In this document: piece after piece, positions 6,527-8,544 of the stretch
Layout: every line of letters starts with the position of its first letter
How positions within the stretch are numbered: position 1 is the first letter of the stretch
NCBI GenBank assembly: GCA_020432595.1
Contig: JAGQGA010000204.1
Span: 1-8,544 of the forward strand
Source of the DNA: Anaerolineales bacterium
GTDB taxonomy: Bacteria; Chloroflexota; Anaerolineae; Promineifilales; Promineifilaceae
Reading direction: 5' to 3'
DNA: 8,544 nucleotides
The notes under the pieces: model-generated
The model's input: only the letters and a program-made list of their open reading frames with translations
What the model was told of the DNA's origin: nothing
Databases searched by the model: none
Translations under genes and position numbers: made by a program

Positions 6527-7741
6527 TTGACACAACCCCACAGTCTACTACTCTATAACCGCACACTTTCCTCCTTACAGCAATGGCTTAGTGAGCAGGT
6601 TGAGCCGCTGGCGGAGGTGGTGGGGGAACGGATGCCCAATATGTTGGTTGGGCCGGCCGAAATTGCTCAACTGCTGCGTATCGTTGTGGCCGAACTTGAG
6701 GCCACGCCGGAAAACCAGCTTGCCAAAATTCAATATTGGGCCATCACCGAAATTGGCTACGATGCCCCCTTTGCCGCCGATTGGCGCACGGCGCTGCGGG
6801 TGCTAAAACATGAACTGCTCAACCGGCTGGAGCAGCACTTTTCCCCCAAGGATGCGCTGCGCCACTGGCGTGAATTGGACGACATGCTGACCTATGCCCT
6901 GATTGAGGTGACGCAGCTTTCCAGCGATATTGACCATGCCGTCATGTTGGATCACGTGGTGAATTTGCGGCAGCAGACGGAGAAGTTTGAGCGCACCAAG
7001 AGCAATTTTGTGGTGGTGGCGGCGCATGAATTACGCACGCCGCTGACGATTTTGGAAGGGTATGCCAAGATGTTGGCGGCAGAAACGGGGGAGGAGACAA
7101 CGCTGAAAGTGTATGTCAATGGGTTAGTGTCTGGTTTGGAGCGAATGAAGGCACTGATCACGGATTTGATTGATGTGTCGCTGCTCGATTTGCGGACGAT
7201 GGAGCTAGAGTACAATCAATTTTATCTGGAAAAGATTATTTTGATGGTGGCCGACAGTGTGAGCAGCCATTTTGCGGCGCGGAATGTGGATTTGATTATT
7301 AAGCCGCTGCCGGTGCAGCAGCGGATTTATGGAGATGCGGAGCGGTTGGCGAAGGCGTTTACCAAGGTGATTATGAACGGGCTGAAATATACGCCGGATG
7401 GGGGAACGGTAACGATTAACAGCGTGATGCAGGGGGGAGAGGAAACGGCCGTTGATTACATTGATGTGCAAATTACCGATACCGGCATCGGCATCAACCC
7501 CGAAGACTTGGAGGCGATTTTTCGTAAATTTAACAGCACTTCCGATGTCAAGCTCCATTCATCGGGCAAAACCAAGTTTAAAGGCGATGGCCCTGGCTTG
7601 GGGCTGCCCATTGCCAAAGGGATTATTGAAGCACACGGCGGGCGCATTTGGGTGGAAAGCCCCGGTTGCGATGAAGTGCGCTGTCCCGGCAGTACCTTTC
7701 ATATTGAGCTGCCGATTTTGTTGGAAAAACCGAATCAGTAA
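6527..7741 (+). CDS. Soluble sensor histidine kinase
   Basis: The product has 404 residues from TTG 6527. The kinase core is complete: dimerisation and phosphoacceptor helix with His167 in AAHELRTPL, N-box MNGLKYTPDGG (Asn284), G1 box DTGIGI (318-323), F-box IFRKF (331-335) and G2 box GDGPGLGL (353-360). It should autophosphorylate on His167 and pass phosphate to a response regulator. There is no membrane segment, so it senses a cytoplasmic signal or a partner. The N-terminal 140 residues are all-helical, with features recalling RsbR/RsbU-type N-terminal domains (residues 85-130), but I cannot name the domain with certainty. A short coiled linker (145-160) leads to the kinase. No response regulator is next to it, so it is an orphan kinase here. 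Its stop codon lies inside the left arm of a repeat hairpin. Confidence 0.93.
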   Translation: MTQPHSLLLYNRTLSSLQQWLSEQVEPLAEVVGERMPNMLVGPAEIAQLLRIVVAELEATPENQLAKIQYWAITEIGYDAPFAADWRTALRVLKHELLNRLEQHFSPKDALRHWRELDDMLTYALIEVTQLSSDIDHAVMLDHVVNLRQQTEKFERTKSNFVVVAAHELRTPLTILEGYAKMLAAETGEETTLKVYVNGLVSGLERMKALITDLIDVSLLDLRTMELEYNQFYLEKIILMVADSVSSHFAARNVDLIIKPLPVQQRIYGDAERLAKAFTKVIMNGLKYTPDGGTVTINSVMQGGEETAVDYIDVQITDTGIGINPEDLEAIFRKFNSTSDVKLHSSGKTKFKGDGPGLGLPIAKGIIEAHGGRIWVESPGCDEVRCPGSTFHIELPILLEKPNQ

Positions 7742-7784
7742 TCAGTAACCAGTGTGTTATTCAACTGATTACTGATTACCGATT
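7733..7784. repeat. Inverted repeat with triple 7-mer arms (AATCAGT/ACTGATT) at the kinase stop codon
   Basis: The left arm is AATCAGT, AATCAGT, AACCAGT (7733-7753) and the right arm is ACTGATT, ACTGATT, ACCGATT (7764-7784). The 21-bp arms pair with two mismatches around a 10-base loop. The kinase's last two codons and stop (7733-7741) lie in the left arm, and the next gene starts at 7796. Confidence 0.8.
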
Positions 7785-7795
7785 ACTCCCCAAAA

Positions 7796-8311
7796 ATGGA
7801 TATTCAATTAACGACAACAGTAACCGACGTAACCGTATACCCAGACAGAGCGCGGGTGGTTTGTGGTGGGGAGTGTGTGGTGACGGTGGGGCAGCAGCGG
7901 CTGCTGCTGGATAATTTGCCCTTGACGCTGGATGCCGATTCGCTGCGGGTGACGGGGCGGGGGGAGGCGCAGGTGCGGCTGCTGAGTGTGGATGTGGTGC
8001 GGCAGCATTTTGCCGAGGCACCGGCGGCGAAGGTACGCGAATTGGAGCAGGCAATTGAGCAGGCCGAGGATGAATTGCAGCAGCTTGCGGATGCCCAGGC
8101 GGGGTGGCAGGCGCAGTTGAGCCATTTGGATGGGCTGCGGGGACAAACGGCCGTTTTTGCGTCAATTCATCTATCAATGCCGGTATCTGTTGGTTCCTGT
8201 GGCAATAAGCCACCAACGCACGGACAGCCTCTTGCCTCGTACCCCGTCGCGGCAAATTATCCCAGACGATACCTAGATCAAAGGCAAGGTCTTCCAATTC
8301 TGCTAACGTGA
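7796..8311 (+). pseudogene. Broken N-terminal piece of a MuiA/DUF4139-family protein (DUF4140 domain)
   Basis: Residues 1-70 match the DUF4140 N-terminal domain of the mucoidy-inhibitor MuiA/DUF4139 family: VTVYPDRARV, then LPLTLDADSLRVTGRGEAQV and a valine-rich strand. Residues about 76-115 are a coiled coil (KVRELEQAIEQAEDELQQL), as in full-length members, which are usually over 500 residues and have a C-terminal DUF4139 domain. Similarity ends at about residue 122 (base 8161, ...GQTAVFA). The remaining 49 codons to the stop at 8311 are antisense to an unrelated EAD gene fragment and do not look like this family. The gene is therefore truncated by a rearrangement, or is split by an insertion with its remainder beyond the window. 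The family's biochemical role is not established. There is no strong Shine-Dalgarno before ATG 7796. Confidence 0.75.
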
Positions 8312-8345
8312 AATGGTCGTGGATCAAACCAACAAAATCATTCAT
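8145..8345 (-). pseudogene. N-terminal effector-associated domain (EAD) fragment
   Basis: From ATG 8345 the minus strand encodes about 67 residues with the pattern of bacterial effector-associated (death-like) domains: HFTLAELEDLAFDLGIVWDNLP, a charged GTRQEAVRALVAY helix, then NQQIPALIDELTQKRP. The common form in Chloroflexota and cyanobacteria is 'FNLEELRTLCFDLGVDYDxLPGEG...ARELVxYxxRRGRLxELI'. These domains recruit effectors such as peptidases, TIR or NTPases in conflict and signalling systems through homotypic pairing. The domain ends at KRPF, exactly at an ACGGCCGT palindrome. The frame stays open to 7776, but that Pro/Ala-rich tail is only the complement of the MuiA-like gene, so no effector is attached. 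No clear ribosome binding site precedes the ATG. The domain assignment is by pattern; I cannot name the EAD subtype. Confidence 0.65.
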
Positions 8346-8360
8346 CGTCAAAAGCTATCG

Positions 8361-8528
8361 TAGGGGCGGGATGGCGCGGAATGGCGCAGGGTGAACAGAC
8401 GGCATATTCTCCGCGCCGTCTCGCCCTTGCCTTAACCACCACGATAATGGCGGGAAACACAGGGGCGAGACGACCGGGAGAAAAGATCAATCGCATTGCC
8501 AGCGTTAATCCCGGTCATCCCGCCCCTA
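8361..8528. mobile_element. MITE-like long inverted-repeat element, no transposase
   Basis: Perfect 13-bp terminal inverted repeats (8361-8373 and 8516-8528) read TAGGGGCGGGATG and its complement. A second pair of 20-bp arms (8407-8426 and 8463-8482) matches at 17 of 20 positions and lies exactly symmetrical about the same centre, so the whole 168 bp can fold into one long hairpin with a 36-base loop. The ends can be read as 11-bp repeats flanked by TA on both sides, the target duplication expected of IS630/Tc1-mariner-type elements. There is no coding frame inside. It lies just upstream of the EAD fragment. Confidence 0.6.
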
Positions 8529-8544
8529 GTATCATAGAAGAAAA

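Larger units (their letters stand above)
61..8154. repeat. Dispersed iterated palindrome ACGGCCGT (14 copies)
   Basis: Copies start at 61, 632, 960, 1720, 3194, 3705, 4774, 4947, 5347, 5458, 5874, 6520, 7445 and 8147. Twelve of the fourteen extend to the 10-mer AACGGCCGTT; the others are TACGGCCGTA and AACGGCCGTA. All have A or T on both sides. Coding copies use three frames (eight as Thr-Ala-Val, three as Lys-Arg-Pro, two as Asn/Tyr-Gly-Arg), which points to selection or spread at the DNA level rather than on protein. None lies between 1728 and 3193, the span that holds the toxin-antitoxin pair. Confidence 0.9.

Noticed and set aside
7776..8144. Continuation of the EAD frame into a Pro/Ala/His-rich tail
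   Set aside because: It is exactly the complement of the DUF4140 and coiled-coil coding region, so its composition is a shadow of that gene; only 8145-8345 is supported as EAD.
8361..8528. Possible structured non-coding RNA or riboswitch for the EAD gene
   Set aside because: Terminal inverted repeats with flanking TA and one symmetry axis fit a transposon-derived element better; no known riboswitch pattern was seen.

Overview
The window looks like chromosomal DNA from a GC-rich, non-model bacterium, most probably a Chloroflexota (Anaerolineae/Caldilineae-like) genome. This is inferred from the secreted protein at 3186-4982, which carries the mature N-terminal 'YLPII' motif and Pro-Thr linkers typical of that phylum, from the UPF0175/DUF3368 toxin-antitoxin pair, and from the effector-associated-domain fragment at the right end. 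No rRNA, tRNA or CRISPR array was seen. There is no gene-free stretch over 300 bases; the longest gaps are 2970-3185 and the right end after 8345.

Layout. The left part (1-3079) is transcribed leftwards: a good sigma-70-type promoter (3051-3079), a UPF0175 antitoxin-like gene, a DUF3368 PIN-domain toxin-like gene, kynureninase (kynU), and an MBL-fold hydrolase that runs off the left edge. The middle and right (3186-8161) run rightwards: a secreted GHL10-type glycoside hydrolase with a malectin-like N-terminal domain, trmFO (folate/FAD-dependent tRNA U54 methyltransferase), a soluble sensor histidine kinase, and the N-terminal piece of a MuiA/DUF4139-family protein. That last gene is broken at about 8155-8161. 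From there the sequence reads as the start of an effector-associated-domain (EAD) gene on the opposite strand, followed by a 168-bp MITE-like element (8361-8528). The genes do not form one pathway. The clearest functional unit is the toxin-antitoxin pair, whose promoter probably also drives kynU.

The most striking signals are not genes. (1) The octamer ACGGCCGT, usually as AACGGCCGTT, occurs 14 times in 8.5 kb, in three reading frames and on genes of unrelated function. It behaves like the highly iterated palindromes of cyanobacteria. (2) Four of the gene-to-gene junctions hold a hairpin whose arms are each two or three tandem copies of a 7- or 8-bp unit (GGAGATT, AATCAGT or CAGGGGRG), always at the stop codon of the upstream gene. 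(3) The MuiA/EAD breakpoint lies exactly in one of the iterated palindromes, suggesting recombination (or mis-assembly) at that repeat. (4) The toxin-antitoxin segment is visibly AT-richer than its neighbours and lacks the palindrome, as expected for a recent arrival.
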